64,000 nucleotides of DNA. Source: Halomonas sp. PR-M31. Lineage in GTDB: Bacteria; Pseudomonadota; Gammaproteobacteria; Pseudomonadales; Halomonadaceae. Location of the stretch: contig NZ_JIBT01000017.1 of the NCBI RefSeq assembly GCF_001039575.1, positions 1-64,000 of the forward strand, given 5' to 3'. Under the pieces are notes generated by a model. That model saw only the letters and a program-made list of their open reading frames with translations, ran no database searches and had not been told where the DNA came from. Positions 10,068 through 19,863 of this stretch are shown here, piece by piece (position 1 is the stretch's first letter; the number at the start of each line of letters is the position of its first letter). Made by a program: the position numbers and the translations under genes.

Positions 10068-11009
10068 GTGATAAAAAAAGAGATCGGTAGCTGGTTTCGT
10101 ATCATTCGTAATGCAGTTCAACTCTGGCTGGACCATAACGCCTTCAGCTATGCAGGTTCCCTGGCTTTCTATACCCTTTTTTCTCTTGCGCCCACCATCA
10201 TCATCGCCGTCACGGTCATTGGACTTGTACTAGGTGAAAACGCAGCCCAAGGACAGATTGTGGCCGAGCTTTCCGAGGTAATGGGGCCCGGTGCGGCCAA
10301 GGCTGTTGAAAACGCCGTGGCCCAATCACGTATCGAAACCTCGGGCATCGTCCCAACCCTGTTAGGATTCGGCGCATTGCTGGTAGGTGCCACAACGGTC
10401 TTTGCACAAATGCAGTTTTCGCTCAATACCATCTGGGGCGTGATGCCACGCCCGGATCGCAACGGACTCCTTCTATTTCTAAAGAGTCGTCTTTTGTCCC
10501 TTGCCGTGGTATTCGGCATCGGTTTCGTGCTGTTAGTGTCCTTGATTGCCGGGGTAGCGGTTCAAGCGGTATTTCAATTTGCCAGCGGCTGGCTACCCTG
10601 GGTCAAAGGGTTATTGGGCAGTGCGGAGCAGCTTCTATCATTGCTGGCGATCATCTTTTTCTTTGCGACCATCTTCAAGGTGTTGCCAGATGTGGTACTA
10701 AGCTGGCGTGACGTGTTGCTGGGCGCGGTCATTACGGCGGTATTGTTCTCAATCGGCCGTTTCGGTATTGCCGCTTATCTTGCGTATACCGCCACCGCTT
10801 CTACCTATGGGGCCGCAGGTTCGGTGGTACTGATTCTGCTTTGGGTCTACTACTCGTCGCTGATCTTGCTGTTCGGTGCGGCATTGACCCGTGCCCATCT
10901 CGAGGAGAAGGGCAAGACCATAAGGCCCCGCAACATGGCGGTGCGAGTCAAACGGGAAGTGTTACCCAGGGAACGCTCCCATAAGAGCGAGCCGCAAATA
11001 AAAAGGTAA
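10068..11009 (+). CDS. YihY/BrkB family inner-membrane protein
   Basis: Membrane protein of 313 residues with six hydrophobic segments and a charged C-terminal tail. The family signature at the start is visible: DHNAFSYAGSLAFYTLFSLAPTIII (residues about 22-46), and the last segments contain YGAAGSVVLILLWVYYSSLILLFGA. The family was once named ribonuclease BN by mistake; its members are membrane proteins of uncertain, possibly transport, function. An unusual A-rich end (AAATAAAAAGGTAAAAGATAAAAAG) overlaps and follows the stop. The neighbouring leucine dehydrogenase is convergent. Confidence 0.88.
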   Translation: MIKKEIGSWFRIIRNAVQLWLDHNAFSYAGSLAFYTLFSLAPTIIIAVTVIGLVLGENAAQGQIVAELSEVMGPGAAKAVENAVAQSRIETSGIVPTLLGFGALLVGATTVFAQMQFSLNTIWGVMPRPDRNGLLLFLKSRLLSLAVVFGIGFVLLVSLIAGVAVQAVFQFASGWLPWVKGLLGSAEQLLSLLAIIFFFATIFKVLPDVVLSWRDVLLGAVITAVLFSIGRFGIAAYLAYTATASTYGAAGSVVLILLWVYYSSLILLFGAALTRAHLEEKGKTIRPRNMAVRVKREVLPRERSHKSEPQIKR

Positions 11010-11028
11010 AAGATAAAAAGTAAAAAGA

Positions 11029-12072
11029 TCAGGCAACCCCAGGAGAAAATCGCTCCTCGGCTAAACGGTCGGCAATTGGCGCGGGACTGCACTGTTCATG
11101 GCTCGCGCGATCGAATATCTCGTCGAGCGTGCGCTCGATGTTCGCGATATGGGCCATGACCGAGTCGTGTCGATAATCCTTCCGGCGCTGCCAGGCCACT
11201 TCGATGAGTCCACCCGCATTGGCGACGTAATCCGGCGTATAAAGAATACCCCGCTGATGCAGCCGATCCGCCATTTCGGGCATGGCCAGCTGGTTATTCG
11301 CGGCACCGACTACAACGCTCGCCTTCAAGCGCTCGCAAACGTGCTTGTCCAGCACGGCGCCCATGGCACAGGGAGCGAAGATATCCACCTGGGCATCAAA
11401 AATATCGAGTGGGGACATTACGTCGGCGTGTAGCTCATTGGCTAAGTGCTTCACGGCTTGCGTATCCACATCCGCAAGCACCAGCTTTGCGCCTGCCGCA
11501 TGCAGATGACGGGCAAGATGAGCCCCTACACTGCCGACCCCCTGGATCGCGACACGCAGGCCGGTCAAAGTATCGCGCTCCAGGCCATGGCGTACTGCAC
11601 AGCGCAACGCGTTGAAAACTCCCCAGGCAGTGAACGGCGATGGATCACCGGAGTCATCGCGACGCAGTCCCGAGACATGCCTGGTGACAGCGGCGATCGT
11701 CTTCATGTCCTGTTCGTTGCTTCCTGAATCTTCCGCAGTGATGTAACGCCCGCCCAGGGTGTCGATCAGTCGGCCCATGGCTTCGAGCAACTGAGGAGAT
11801 TTTTGCCGTCTGGGATCGGCAATGATGACCGCCTTGCCGCCGCCCAGGGGCAGATCAGCCAGCGCGGATTTGTAGGTCATGCCACGGGCAAGACGTAGCA
11901 CGTCTGCAAGAGCTCGCTCTTCCGTTGGGTAGGGGTGAATGCGCAGTCCGCCTAACGCCGGGCCGCGATACGTATTATGAAGAGCAATGATCGCCTGCAG
12001 ACCGCTGGCCCGATCATGGCCATGAATGACCTGCTCATGATGATCGAAATCCGGATGGGCGAAGAGAGTCAT
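11029..12072 (-). CDS. Leucine dehydrogenase (Glu/Leu/Phe/Val dehydrogenase family)
   Basis: NAD-dependent oxidative deaminase of branched-chain amino acids, 347 residues. The N-terminal dimerisation and catalytic domain has RGPALGGLRIHPY and MTYKSALADLPLGGGKAVI, with the catalytic lysine in GGGK. The Rossmann domain has VAIQGVGSVGAHLARHL, then ADVDTQAVKHLA and NNQLAMPEMADRL. The length fits leucine or phenylalanine dehydrogenase rather than the longer glutamate enzyme; the substrate cannot be fixed by eye. A degradation role would fit with the livHMGF transporter 8 kb away. Confidence 0.85.
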   Translation of the reverse strand: MTLFAHPDFDHHEQVIHGHDRASGLQAIIALHNTYRGPALGGLRIHPYPTEERALADVLRLARGMTYKSALADLPLGGGKAVIIADPRRQKSPQLLEAMGRLIDTLGGRYITAEDSGSNEQDMKTIAAVTRHVSGLRRDDSGDPSPFTAWGVFNALRCAVRHGLERDTLTGLRVAIQGVGSVGAHLARHLHAAGAKLVLADVDTQAVKHLANELHADVMSPLDIFDAQVDIFAPCAMGAVLDKHVCERLKASVVVGAANNQLAMPEMADRLHQRGILYTPDYVANAGGLIEVAWQRRKDYRHDSVMAHIANIERTLDEIFDRASHEQCSPAPIADRLAEERFSPGVA

Positions 12073-12216
12073 TGTTGTTTACTCCGCTTGAAGGGATTGA
12101 GAGCTCGAGGCTTCCTGCTACTAGACTAAGACAAACCAGGCCGGATTTCTCGGTTTTGGATATCGATCACAGTGATGCTAAAAATGGTGCTCATATCAGC
12201 ACAGGGAGGGGGCAGC

Positions 12217-12489
12217 ATGAACCAATATTGCGTCAAGGCCGTTGTCAGCGGTCGGGTTCAAGGTGTGGGCTTTCGTTACGACGTAAAAAAACGCGCCGAA
12301 GAGCTGAGTCTTACCGGGCATGCCAGCAACCTGACCAACGGCGATGTCGAGGTAACAGTCTGCGGTGAAAAAGAGAAGGTCGATCAGCTGATCGAGTGGC
12401 TATGGCAAGGGCCACCTGCGGCGCAGGTGACCCAGGTTCAAATCGAAAGTAGTGACTGGCATGACTATTCGGGCTTTAAGACTGACTAA
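12217..12489 (+). CDS. Acylphosphatase
   Basis: Small hydrolase of acyl phosphates, 90 residues. The signature VSGRVQGVGFRYDVKKRAEE (with the catalytic arginine in GVGFR) and the second motif GHASNLTNGDVEVTVCGE (catalytic asparagine) are both present. The ATG at 12217 follows GGGAGG and begins MNQYCVKAVVSG, the normal family N-terminus; the in-frame ATG at 12172 would add 15 unrelated residues. It stands as a single gene between divergent leucine dehydrogenase and convergent nucleoside hydrolase. Confidence 0.93.
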   Translation: MNQYCVKAVVSGRVQGVGFRYDVKKRAEELSLTGHASNLTNGDVEVTVCGEKEKVDQLIEWLWQGPPAAQVTQVQIESSDWHDYSGFKTD

Positions 12490-12507
12490 TACCTTGTGAA
12501 CAGTCGA

Positions 12508-13449
12508 TCAGCTTAAGGTCTCGACGATCCACTCGACTACCTTGTCGCCTTGAGCAGTAAGACAAACCTCGACCACCGGGGTTTGGGACCAGCGCTCACC
12601 CAGGAATGGGCGGCCTTCCGGCGCAAAGATGGTCTGGCCTTCGGCAAAGCCGTCGGTCGCGACGCTAAGATGCCCGCGGGCGGTGGTGAACAGCTCCGGG
12701 CGCATTAACCAGGCAAGGGCACAGCTGTCGTGAGGGCAGCAGCCATCGATACCTAAAAACTCGCGATAGAAATCGCTGTAGAAACCGTAGCTGCCTTTAA
12801 GCACTTCACCAAGACGCCCCTGACCGGCCGCAATCTTTTCCATGTGCGCCGGGCTGAGTACGCAGCGCTGGGTGGCGTCCAGGCCCACCAGGGTCAGGGG
12901 CCAACCCGCCGTCAACACGCGAGACGCAGCGTGCGGGTCGTTGAACATGTTGGCTTCGGCAACCGGCGTGACGTTGCCGCCTTCCTTAATCGATCCGCCC
13001 ATGACCACGACCTGCTTGACCTTGCCGATGATCGTCGGATCGAGTTGCAGCGCCGCTGCCAGATTGCCCAGCGGGCCGACTGCCACCAAGGTGATTTCGC
13101 CGGGACGAGCATTGACCTGCTCGACGATGAACTGCGCGGCACTCGAGGCCATGGCCTTGCCCTGAACCGCAGGAAGCCCGATATCGCCCAGTCCATTGGC
13201 ACCATGAATATGCGCCGGCGCCGGGTGCTTGGTCTTGACCAATGGCGCGGCGGCGCCCTGGGCGACAGGAATCTGCTGCCCGGCAAGCTCCGACAGCAGC
13301 AGGGCATTGCTGGTTGCCGTGTCGATATCCACATTGCCGTAGGTCGTGGTCAACCCCAGTAGCTCAATGTCCGGGTGAGCTAGGGCAATGGCAATCGCTT
13401 GGGCATCGTCGACGCCAGGATCGGTGTCGAAAATGATGGGCGTGGTCAT
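12508..13449 (-). CDS. Nucleoside hydrolase (IunH/RihA family)
   Basis: Hydrolyses ribonucleosides to free base and ribose, 313 residues. The calcium-binding N-terminal motif is FDTDPGVDDAQAIAIAL, with the second metal region VVVMGGSIKEGGNVTPVAEANMFNDP holding the conserved asparagine and aspartate. Late histidine/aspartate residues lie in CCPHDSCALAWL. It is the last gene of a reverse-strand run behind a hydroxyacid dehydrogenase and ribokinase: released ribose could be phosphorylated by the ribokinase. Purine versus pyrimidine preference cannot be told from the sequence. Confidence 0.92.
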   Translation of the reverse strand: MTTPIIFDTDPGVDDAQAIAIALAHPDIELLGLTTTYGNVDIDTATSNALLLSELAGQQIPVAQGAAAPLVKTKHPAPAHIHGANGLGDIGLPAVQGKAMASSAAQFIVEQVNARPGEITLVAVGPLGNLAAALQLDPTIIGKVKQVVVMGGSIKEGGNVTPVAEANMFNDPHAASRVLTAGWPLTLVGLDATQRCVLSPAHMEKIAAGQGRLGEVLKGSYGFYSDFYREFLGIDGCCPHDSCALAWLMRPELFTTARGHLSVATDGFAEGQTIFAPEGRPFLGERWSQTPVVEVCLTAQGDKVVEWIVETLS

Positions 13450-13486
13450 GAAATCTTCCTTGTGCTGTTACGTCGTGTGTGAATGT

Positions 13487-14418
13487 CTAGCGGTGATTCA
13501 AAGTGTGCTCAAGCTCGAGCGTCGGCCATTCGCGAATGGCATCCTCGACTTCGGCGACAACCGGAATGCTGGGTGCGGCGCCTTCTCGTTGCACACAAAG
13601 TGCGGCAGCGGTGCTTGCCAGACGCAGTGCATCTTCCACATCGACATTGCGCTGGCGTGACGCCATGAAATAACCGATGAAGGTGTCTCCGGCAGCGGTG
13701 GTGTCGCGTGTCTCTACCCGATGCGCTCCAAGTTGCAAGCGAGTATCGCCGTATTGATAGCACACTCCCTCGCGGCCCAGTGTCAGGACTATTTCTACGT
13801 CAGGCAAGCGTCGTCTGAGGCCATCGAGCAAGCACTCACTCGGTGCCTGAGCCTGCTCGTCGACCAGATCGGCGGCTTCGCCGCGATTGAGAAACAGAAG
13901 CTGACAGCGATCAAGGGGTAATTGAAGCACGTTCGCTGCCATGGGCGCGGGATTGAAAGCTACCAGCAAGCCGCGTTCCGCCGCCAGGGTAATGAGTCTA
14001 TCGAGTGTGTTGCATTCGTTTTGCAGAAGTAACCAATCACCTGCGGTAGGAATCGCCAGCAGCCCGTCCTGTTGCGCATCGGTAAAGGCGTGATTGGCGC
14101 CAGGGTGAACAATGATGGCATTTTCGCCTGATCGTCTACTTGAATCAGCGCATGGCCGCTGGCTTCCAAGGTCACTTCGATCCGGCTGATATCGACCCCG
14201 GCGCTGGAAAGGGTCTCGAGCACCCAGTGATCGCCCTGGCCAAGCAAACCCCAATGCATCACGTGACCACCGGCCCGGGCGATCGCAAGCGACTGATTAG
14301 CCCCTTTGCCGCCAAGTACTTGTCGATAGCTGCGGCTGGACAAGGTCTCGCCGGGGCGCACCAGATGAGACACCCGATAAACATGATCGATGTTGATCGA
14401 GCCGTAGTTGTAGAGCAT
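13487..14418 (-). pseudogene. rbsK: Ribokinase, frameshifted near codon 97
   Basis: PfkB-family sugar kinase phosphorylating ribose at O5. The N-terminal part (MLYNYGSINIDHVYRVSHLV, then VLGGKGANQSLAIARAGG) runs from 14418 to about 14130. The rest, starting GENAIIVHPGANHAFTD and including the catalytic region TRDTTAAGDTFIGYFMA, is in another frame. One base is missing near 14126-14130: on the coding strand CAGGCGAA would restore the frame as CAGGGCGAA (D-Q-G-E-N-A). No other damage is visible, so a consensus error is likely, but a real recent frameshift cannot be excluded. A start at 14436 is also possible. Confidence 0.88.
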
Positions 14419-14466
14419 AAGCTTCCCGTCAGGCAATCAGATAAGTAAGAGGTTCGTGAGCTGGCG

Positions 14467-15399
14467 TCATATCTTGAACGAACGAAGGTTGTCTGCGGTC
14501 AGGCGCACGACGTTGGCCCGGGCTTCCGGGGTTATCCAGGCGTTGTGCGGCGTCACGATGAGATTGAGCGGTTCGCTCAAGGCATTCAGCAACGAGTGCC
14601 CGTTGCGGGGTGGCTCCTCGGGCAATACATCCACTCCAAGTCCGCCTATTCTATTTTCTCTCAACGCCTGTAGTGCCGCATGCTCATCAATGATGCCACC
14701 CCGAGCGCAATTGATAAGCAGGACACCTGACGTCATTCGGGCCAAAAGATCCTCATTGACAAGATGCCGGGTATCCTCGGTCAGCGGGCAATGCAGGCTG
14801 AGCACATCGAGGCTGGATGCAATATCGGTGAGTGCGGGCCTTTCTTCCCGGGTTTCGTTGCCGGGGCGAGCGGTGAAAATCACCTCCATGCCGAATGCCG
14901 TCGCCAGACGCGCCACTGCCTGACCCAATTCGCCGCTGCCCACGATGGCCAGGCGTTTGCCGGCCAGTTCCAGGGTGCGATGATCGAGCAGGCAGAAAAA
15001 GGGGCCCTGGTTCCAGCGACCTTCAAGCACATTACGCTGATACAAGGGCAATCGATTGGCAAGACACAGCATCAGCATCAAGGTATGTTGCGCAACGCTT
15101 TCGGTACCGTAGGCCGTGACGTTCTTGACCTCGATGCCTTGGCGCTTTGCAGTTTCCATGTCGATGTTGTTAGTGCCGGTGGCCAACAGGCAGATCAGCT
15201 TCAGCCGGGGCAGGGACGAGAGCAGATCGCCCTCCAGTTTGACCTTGTTGACGATGGCGATCTCTGCGTCCTCAAGGCGCTCCAGACACTGCTCAGGGGT
15301 CGTGAGATCATGAACCTCAAGCGTGTCCACTTCGTCGCGCAGGGGAGCCAGATCGATGTCGTCACCCAGGGTGGCGGCATCCAGAATGACAGCCTTCAT
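14467..15399 (-). CDS. D-2-hydroxyacid dehydrogenase (glycerate dehydrogenase / hydroxypyruvate reductase-like)
   Basis: NAD(P)-dependent 2-hydroxyacid dehydrogenase, 310 residues. The substrate-domain segment LICLLATGTNNIDMETAKRQ and the Rossmann motif LAIVGSGELGQAVARLA are clear. The catalytic triad is present: arginine in INCARGGIIDEHAL-like INCARGGIIDEHAA, glutamate in VDVLPEEPP and histidine in LIVTPHNAW. The sequence resembles HprA-type glycerate dehydrogenases. It leads a reverse-strand run with rbsK (30-bp gap) and nucleoside hydrolase, divergent from the fmdB-like gene. Confidence 0.88.
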   Translation of the reverse strand: MKAVILDAATLGDDIDLAPLRDEVDTLEVHDLTTPEQCLERLEDAEIAIVNKVKLEGDLLSSLPRLKLICLLATGTNNIDMETAKRQGIEVKNVTAYGTESVAQHTLMLMLCLANRLPLYQRNVLEGRWNQGPFFCLLDHRTLELAGKRLAIVGSGELGQAVARLATAFGMEVIFTARPGNETREERPALTDIASSLDVLSLHCPLTEDTRHLVNEDLLARMTSGVLLINCARGGIIDEHAALQALRENRIGGLGVDVLPEEPPRNGHSLLNALSEPLNLIVTPHNAWITPEARANVVRLTADNLRSFKI

Positions 15400-15429
15400 C
15401 GTTTTACTCCTTGCATGTGACCGGAGGTC

Positions 15430-15460
15430 TTGCCCGTCGGGGGCCGCTGCACGCTATAAT
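15430..15460 (+). promoter_or_regulatory. Possible sigma70 promoter for the fmdB-like gene
   Basis: A consensus -10 TATAAT lies at 15455-15460, about 105 bases upstream of the FmdB-like ATG. The best -35 is TTGCCC at 15430-15435 with a long 19-base spacer. The divergent hydroxyacid dehydrogenase starts at 15399, so the region should hold promoters in both directions. The -10 is strong; the -35 is a weak guess. Confidence 0.45.
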
Positions 15461-15564
15461 ATGCGGCTTTCGAAGGCGCCTTGGAAAGCATGCTGCCAGA
15501 CCGCATATTCCCCAGTACCGCCGGTTTTCTTTGCGGTCGTTTTGTTTCTGAGAGTTTAAGAACC

Positions 15565-15876
15565 ATGCCTATTTATGAATATCAGTGCAAAGCCTGTGGC
15601 CAGCGCCTGGAAAAATTGCAGAAAATCAATGCCGCGCCGTTGACGCAATGCCCTCACTGCGAACAACAAGCACTGACACGCTTGATCTCTGCTGCCGGTT
15701 TTCGTCTTGCCGGCGGCGGTTGGTATGAAACCGATTTCAAATCCGGCGGTAAGAAAAACCTGGCCGGTGATAAGAGCGATACGACGAAATCGCCTGAGTC
15801 CAAGAAAACCGATAGCAATACTCAGGATAGCAAGTCTCAAAAAGCCAAGCCCCAGGATAGCAAGAACAACGCCTGA
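15565..15876 (+). CDS. FmdB-family zinc-ribbon protein
   Basis: Small protein of 103 residues with an N-terminal zinc ribbon: MPIYEYQCKACGQRLEKLQK and TQCPHCEQQALTRLISAAGF place two CxxC pairs at residues 9-12 and about 34-37. The C-terminal 45 residues are lysine/serine/aspartate-rich and disordered. The ATG at 15565 matches the family's MPIYEY start, although the frame is open from 15481. Such genes commonly sit just upstream of aspS in gammaproteobacteria, as here; the molecular role is unknown. Confidence 0.88.
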   Translation: MPIYEYQCKACGQRLEKLQKINAAPLTQCPHCEQQALTRLISAAGFRLAGGGWYETDFKSGGKKNLAGDKSDTTKSPESKKTDSNTQDSKSQKAKPQDSKNNA

Positions 15877-15890
15877 CCCAATGGCGACCT

Positions 15891-15918
15891 AACGTCACCG
15901 CCTACGTGTGGTGACGTT
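15891..15918. terminator. Hairpin between the fmdB-like gene and aspS
   Basis: Perfect 9-base arms AACGTCACC (15891-15899) and GGTGACGTT (15910-15918) enclose a 10-base loop. Only a short T stretch follows, so it may be a weak terminator, an attenuator-like leader of aspS, or a binding site. The hairpin is seen; the role is not decided. Confidence 0.4.
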
Positions 15919-15950
15919 TCACCCGTAAAAGCAACAGAACAGGATTTTCC

Positions 15951-17732
15951 ATGCGCAGCCACTATTGCGGCCAGTTGAACGAGTCCCTGATCGATCAGGA
16001 GGTCACACTTTGCGGTTGGGTCCATCGCCGCCGTGACCATGGGGGCGTGATCTTTCTCGACCTGCGCGATCGCGATGGCATTGCCCAGGTCGTGGTCGAT
16101 CCCGACACCCCGGATGCGTTCGCTACTGCCGATCGCGCGCGCAACGAGTTCGTCCTGCGTATCCGTGGGCGTGTTCGCTCGCGTCCAGAAGGAACGCAGA
16201 ATCCCAACATGCCCACGGGCATGATCGAAGTGCTGGCCAAGCAGGTTGAGGTGCTCAACACTGCGGCCACGCCGCCGTTTCAGCTCGATGAATACAATAA
16301 GGTCGGTGAAGAGGTGCGTCTTAAGTACCGCTATATCGATCTGCGTCGTCCGGACATGATCGAAAAGCTGCGTCTGCGCTCGCGTATCTCTCACAGCGTG
16401 CGGGCTTATCTTGAAAGCCAAGGCTTTCTGGATATCGAGACGCCGATCCTGACCCGGGCCACACCGGAAGGGGCGCGGGACTATCTCGTGCCTAGTCGTA
16501 CTCACGAAGGGCACTTTTTCGCGCTGCCCCAGTCGCCTCAGCTGTTCAAGCAGTTGCTGATGGTGTCCGGGTTCGATCGTTACTACCAGATCGCCAAGTG
16601 CTTCCGGGACGAGGATCTTCGCGCCGATCGCCAGCCGGAATTCACCCAGATCGACCTCGAGGCGTCTTTCGTCGACGAAAACGACATCATGCTTATCACC
16701 GAGCGCATGATTCGTCAGTTGTTCTCCGACGTGCTCAAGGTGGAGCTACCGGATTTCCCGCGCATGCCCTATGCGGAAGCCATGCGTCGTTACGGCTCCG
16801 ACAAGCCGGATTTGCGTATTCCGCTGGAACTGATCGATGTAGACGACTTGATGAAAGGGGTCGATTTCAAGGTCTTCTCCGGGCCGGCCAACGCCGACGA
16901 TGGCCGCGTGGCGGCACTCAAGGTCACCGGCGGCGCCACGCTCTCACGCAAGGAGATTGACGAGTACACCAAATTCGTCGGTATCTATGGCGCCAAGGGA
17001 CTGGCCTGGATCAAGGTCAACGAGCGCGCCAAGGGGCTCGAAGGGTTGCAGTCGCCCATCGTCAAGTTCATGGAGGGTATCGTCGAATCCTTGCTCGATC
17101 GTGTCGGCGCCCAGGATGGCGACATCATCTTCTTCGGTGCGGACAAGATCAACGTCGTCAACGAGGCGATCGGCGCGCTGCGGGTCAAGCTGGGAGAGAA
17201 TCTGAATCTCTATACCCAGGAATGGGCGCCGCTGTGGGTCGTGGATTTCCCCATGTTCGAGGCAGACGACAATGGGCGTCTATCGGCGTTGCACCATCCG
17301 TTCACCGCACCGTCCTGTTCCGGTGACGAGCTCAAGGCTAACCCCGCCAAGGCGCTTTCCCGGGCCTATGACATGGTACTCAACGGCACGGAACTCGGTG
17401 GCGGTTCGATCCGTATTCACGATCAGGTAATGCAGCGCAAGGTGTTCGAAGTTCTCGGCATCGGTGAAGAGGAAGCCGAGGAAAAATTCGGCTTCTTGCT
17501 GGACGCGCTGCAGTATGGCGCGCCGCCACATGGCGGGCTTGCGTTTGGTCTCGATCGTCTGGTCATGCTGATGACCGGTGCGCGCACCATTCGCGAAGTC
17601 ATCGCCTTCCCGAAAACCCAGAGCGCTGCTTGTCTGATGACGGATGCACCAGGGGAAGTGACCCAAGATCAGCTCAAGGACCTGCATATCCGTCTGCGTC
17701 ACAAGCAAAAGGCTGCGCCTGATAACGAGTAG
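15951..17732 (+). CDS. aspS: Aspartyl-tRNA synthetase
   Basis: Class II synthetase of 593 residues. The OB-fold anticodon domain (residues 1-110) includes [20 protein letters not shown]. Class II motif 1 lies around [20 protein letters not shown], motif 2 is [19 protein letters not shown], the GAD insertion domain follows at about residues 280-420, and motif 3 is [14 protein letters not shown] near residue 530. The size and insertion domain are bacterial. Discriminating versus non-discriminating (tRNA-Asn) type cannot be settled by eye. A strong terminator follows at 17783. Confidence 0.97.
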   Translation: MRSHYCGQLNESLIDQEVTLCGWVHRRRDHGGVIFLDLRDRDGIAQVVVDPDTPDAFATADRARNEFVLRIRGRVRSRPEGTQNPNMPTGMIEVLAKQVEVLNTAATPPFQLDEYNKVGEEVRLKYRYIDLRRPDMIEKLRLRSRISHSVRAYLESQGFLDIETPILTRATPEGARDYLVPSRTHEGHFFALPQSPQLFKQLLMVSGFDRYYQIAKCFRDEDLRADRQPEFTQIDLEASFVDENDIMLITERMIRQLFSDVLKVELPDFPRMPYAEAMRRYGSDKPDLRIPLELIDVDDLMKGVDFKVFSGPANADDGRVAALKVTGGATLSRKEIDEYTKFVGIYGAKGLAWIKVNERAKGLEGLQSPIVKFMEGIVESLLDRVGAQDGDIIFFGADKINVVNEAIGALRVKLGENLNLYTQEWAPLWVVDFPMFEADDNGRLSALHHPFTAPSCSGDELKANPAKALSRAYDMVLNGTELGGGSIRIHDQVMQRKVFEVLGIGEEEAEEKFGFLLDALQYGAPPHGGLAFGLDRLVMLMTGARTIREVIAFPKTQSAACLMTDAPGEVTQDQLKDLHIRLRHKQKAAPDNE

Positions 17733-17782
17733 CATGACCTACAGGGCGTCAGACTGTTTTAAATAGCCTGCTTGCATCGACG

Positions 17783-17819
17783 ACCGGCGCCCCGTTTCAT
17801 GGGTGGCGCCGGTTTTTTC
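17783..17819 (+). terminator. Rho-independent terminator after aspS
   Basis: ACCGGCGCC (17783-17791) pairs perfectly with GGCGCCGGT (17805-17813) across a 13-base loop, followed by a run of T. It separates aspS from yebC and the ruv genes, which therefore need their own promoter. Confidence 0.9.
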
Positions 17820-17854
17820 GTCTTTGCATTGTGCAATTTTCAAGGAGATCGCAA

Positions 17855-18604
17855 ATGGCGGGTCACAGTAAATGGGCCAACATCAAGCATCGCAAGGCTG
17901 CCCAGGATGCCAAGAAAGGCAAGATCTTCACCAAGTTGATTCGCGAGTTGACCGTGGCTGCCCAGCAGGGCGGCGGTGAGCCCGATGACAATCCACTGCT
18001 GCGCACGGCCATGGACAAGGCGCTTGCCAGCAACATGACCAAGGACACCATCCAGCGGGCCATTGACCGAGGGGTGGGCAACAACGACGCGGACAACATG
18101 GAGGAGCTCAGCTACGAAGGCTACGGTCCGGCAGGCGTCGCCATACTGGTCGAGTGTCTGACGGACAATCGCAACCGAACCGCCTCGGACGTGCGCCACG
18201 CCTTCAACAAGCAGGACGGTAATCTGGGCACCTCCGGTTCAGTAGCGTTCCTGTTCAACACCCAAGGGCGCATGAGCTTTCCAGCGGAGTGCGGTGAAGA
18301 AGCCATCATGGAAGCCTCGCTCGAAGCCGGGGCCGAGGACGTCGTGACTCATGACGATGGCATCATCGAGGTGGTCTCATCCCCGCAGGATTTCACTGCG
18401 GTCAAAGATGCGTTGATCGCAGCCGGTTTTGAACCGGAGAGCGCGGAAGTCGGTAAGTACCCGGAAACCTACTCATCCATTGCCGACGCCGACATCGCGA
18501 AAAAAGTCGTCAAGTTGATCGATATGCTCGAAGATCTGGACGATGTGCAAAATGTCTATACCAACGCGGATTTTGATGAGGATATTCTTGAACAACTCGA
18601 ATGA
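17855..18604 (+). CDS. yebC: YebC/PmpR-family protein
   Basis: Family of DNA-binding regulators now also linked to relief of ribosome stalling at proline stretches (family knowledge). The protein has 249 residues from the ATG at 17855, preceded by AAGGAG. The diagnostic N-terminus [20 protein letters not shown] is complete, followed by [18 protein letters not shown] and [20 protein letters not shown]. It heads the yebC-ruvCAB run in the order usual for gammaproteobacteria. Confidence 0.95.
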   Translation: MAGHSKWANIKHRKAAQDAKKGKIFTKLIRELTVAAQQGGGEPDDNPLLRTAMDKALASNMTKDTIQRAIDRGVGNNDADNMEELSYEGYGPAGVAILVECLTDNRNRTASDVRHAFNKQDGNLGTSGSVAFLFNTQGRMSFPAECGEEAIMEASLEAGAEDVVTHDDGIIEVVSSPQDFTAVKDALIAAGFEPESAEVGKYPETYSSIADADIAKKVVKLIDMLEDLDDVQNVYTNADFDEDILEQLE

Positions 18605-18628
18605 TTATTCCGTATCGAGCGCGTTTTC

Positions 18629-19165
18629 ATGATCGTGCTCGGCATCGATCCTGGCTCACGCATCACAGGCTATGGCGTGCTGGATCTTTCTTCGACCCGC
18701 CCGCGCTATATAGCCAGTGGCTGTATCCGTATCAAGGCCGATGATCTGGCTCAAAAACTTGCCCAGGTCTATGCCGGAGTGGCTGAATTGATTGCGATGT
18801 ATCGTCCGGCGGAGTTTGCCATCGAGCAGGTATTCATGGCACGCAATGCGGATTCGGCGCTAAAGCTGGGCCAGGCCCGGGGCACCGCTATCGTGTGTGC
18901 CGCCAATCATGGCATTGCCGTGTTCGAGTACGGCCCGCGCCAGGTCAAACAAGCCGTAACCGGCACCGGCGCCGCGGACAAGACCCAGGTACAGCACATG
19001 ATCACCGCGATACTGGCATTGAGCGCCACGCCCCAGGCCGACGCAGCGGATGCGTTGGCCATTGCGTTGACTCATGCTCATGCACGCAGCGGTCTGGTGC
19101 AGCAGGGTAGTTATGGGGGTCGGCGGGGAAGGGGGCAGCGCTGGCGTGATTATCGCCCGGAATGA
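18629..19165 (+). CDS. ruvC: Holliday junction endonuclease RuvC
   Basis: Resolves Holliday junctions as a dimer, 178 residues. Acidic catalytic residues are in [32 protein letters not shown] and [15 protein letters not shown]. It starts 24 bases after yebC with only a weak ribosome-binding site, consistent with co-expression. The C-terminal 20 residues are basic and glycine-rich. Confidence 0.96.
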   Translation: MIVLGIDPGSRITGYGVLDLSSTRPRYIASGCIRIKADDLAQKLAQVYAGVAELIAMYRPAEFAIEQVFMARNADSALKLGQARGTAIVCAANHGIAVFEYGPRQVKQAVTGTGAADKTQVQHMITAILALSATPQADAADALAIALTHAHARSGLVQQGSYGGRRGRGQRWRDYRPE

Positions 19166-19243
19166 CGCGCAAATTGGGGTGCTGGTCAGTCGCGGGGCCT
19201 ATCAGTATAGTGACACCCCAATCGTTTGAAGGATTGTGAAGGC

Positions 19244-19855
19244 ATGATTGGACGCCTGCGTGGAACCCTGTTGGAAAAGCAGCCGCCGTGGCTGGTAATT
19301 GATGTCGGTGGCGTCGGTTACGAACTCGAAGCGTCGATGAATACTCTCGTCGCCTTACCCGGTGTTGGCGAGAATGTGCAGCTTTATACCCATCTCACCG
19401 TACGCGAGGATGCCCACCTGCTTTACGGTTTTTTTCGTGAACCGGAACGAGCGCTTTTTCGTGCGCTAATAAAGGTCAATGGGGTCGGGCCCAAGCTGGC
19501 GTTGGGAATTCTTTCCGGCATGGAACAGGATCAGTTCATACGCTGTGTCATGGATGACGATGTCAAGGCGCTGACACGACTCCCCGGGGTCGGCAAAAAG
19601 ACTGCGGAGCGTCTGATCGTCGAGATGCGTGATCGCTTCCCCCACTGGGGCAACGAGCAGCTAGTCGGATTGGACGACACACAGCAGATGGCGACATCCA
19701 TGCGCCCCAGCGATCCGCTTGCGGATGCGGAAGCCGCATTGGTCAGTTTAGGCTACAAGCCAACGGAAGCCGCTCGCATGCTCTCCGGATTGGACGTGAA
19801 GCAATCTACCGAGGCGCTGATCAAGGCCGCACTCACCCGTAAACTGGCAGGGTAA
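19244..19855 (+). CDS. ruvA: Holliday junction branch-migration protein RuvA
   Basis: Tetrameric junction-binding subunit that loads RuvB, 203 residues from the ATG at 19244 ([12 protein letters not shown]; an in-frame start at 19226 is less likely). The OB-fold N-terminus, the acidic-pin region, the two helix-hairpin-helix motifs ([17 protein letters not shown] and [19 protein letters not shown]) and the C-terminal RuvB-binding domain are all present. It lies between ruvC and ruvB. Confidence 0.96.
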   Translation: MIGRLRGTLLEKQPPWLVIDVGGVGYELEASMNTLVALPGVGENVQLYTHLTVREDAHLLYGFFREPERALFRALIKVNGVGPKLALGILSGMEQDQFIRCVMDDDVKALTRLPGVGKKTAERLIVEMRDRFPHWGNEQLVGLDDTQQMATSMRPSDPLADAEAALVSLGYKPTEAARMLSGLDVKQSTEALIKAALTRKLAG

Positions 19856-19863
19856 ACAGCATC

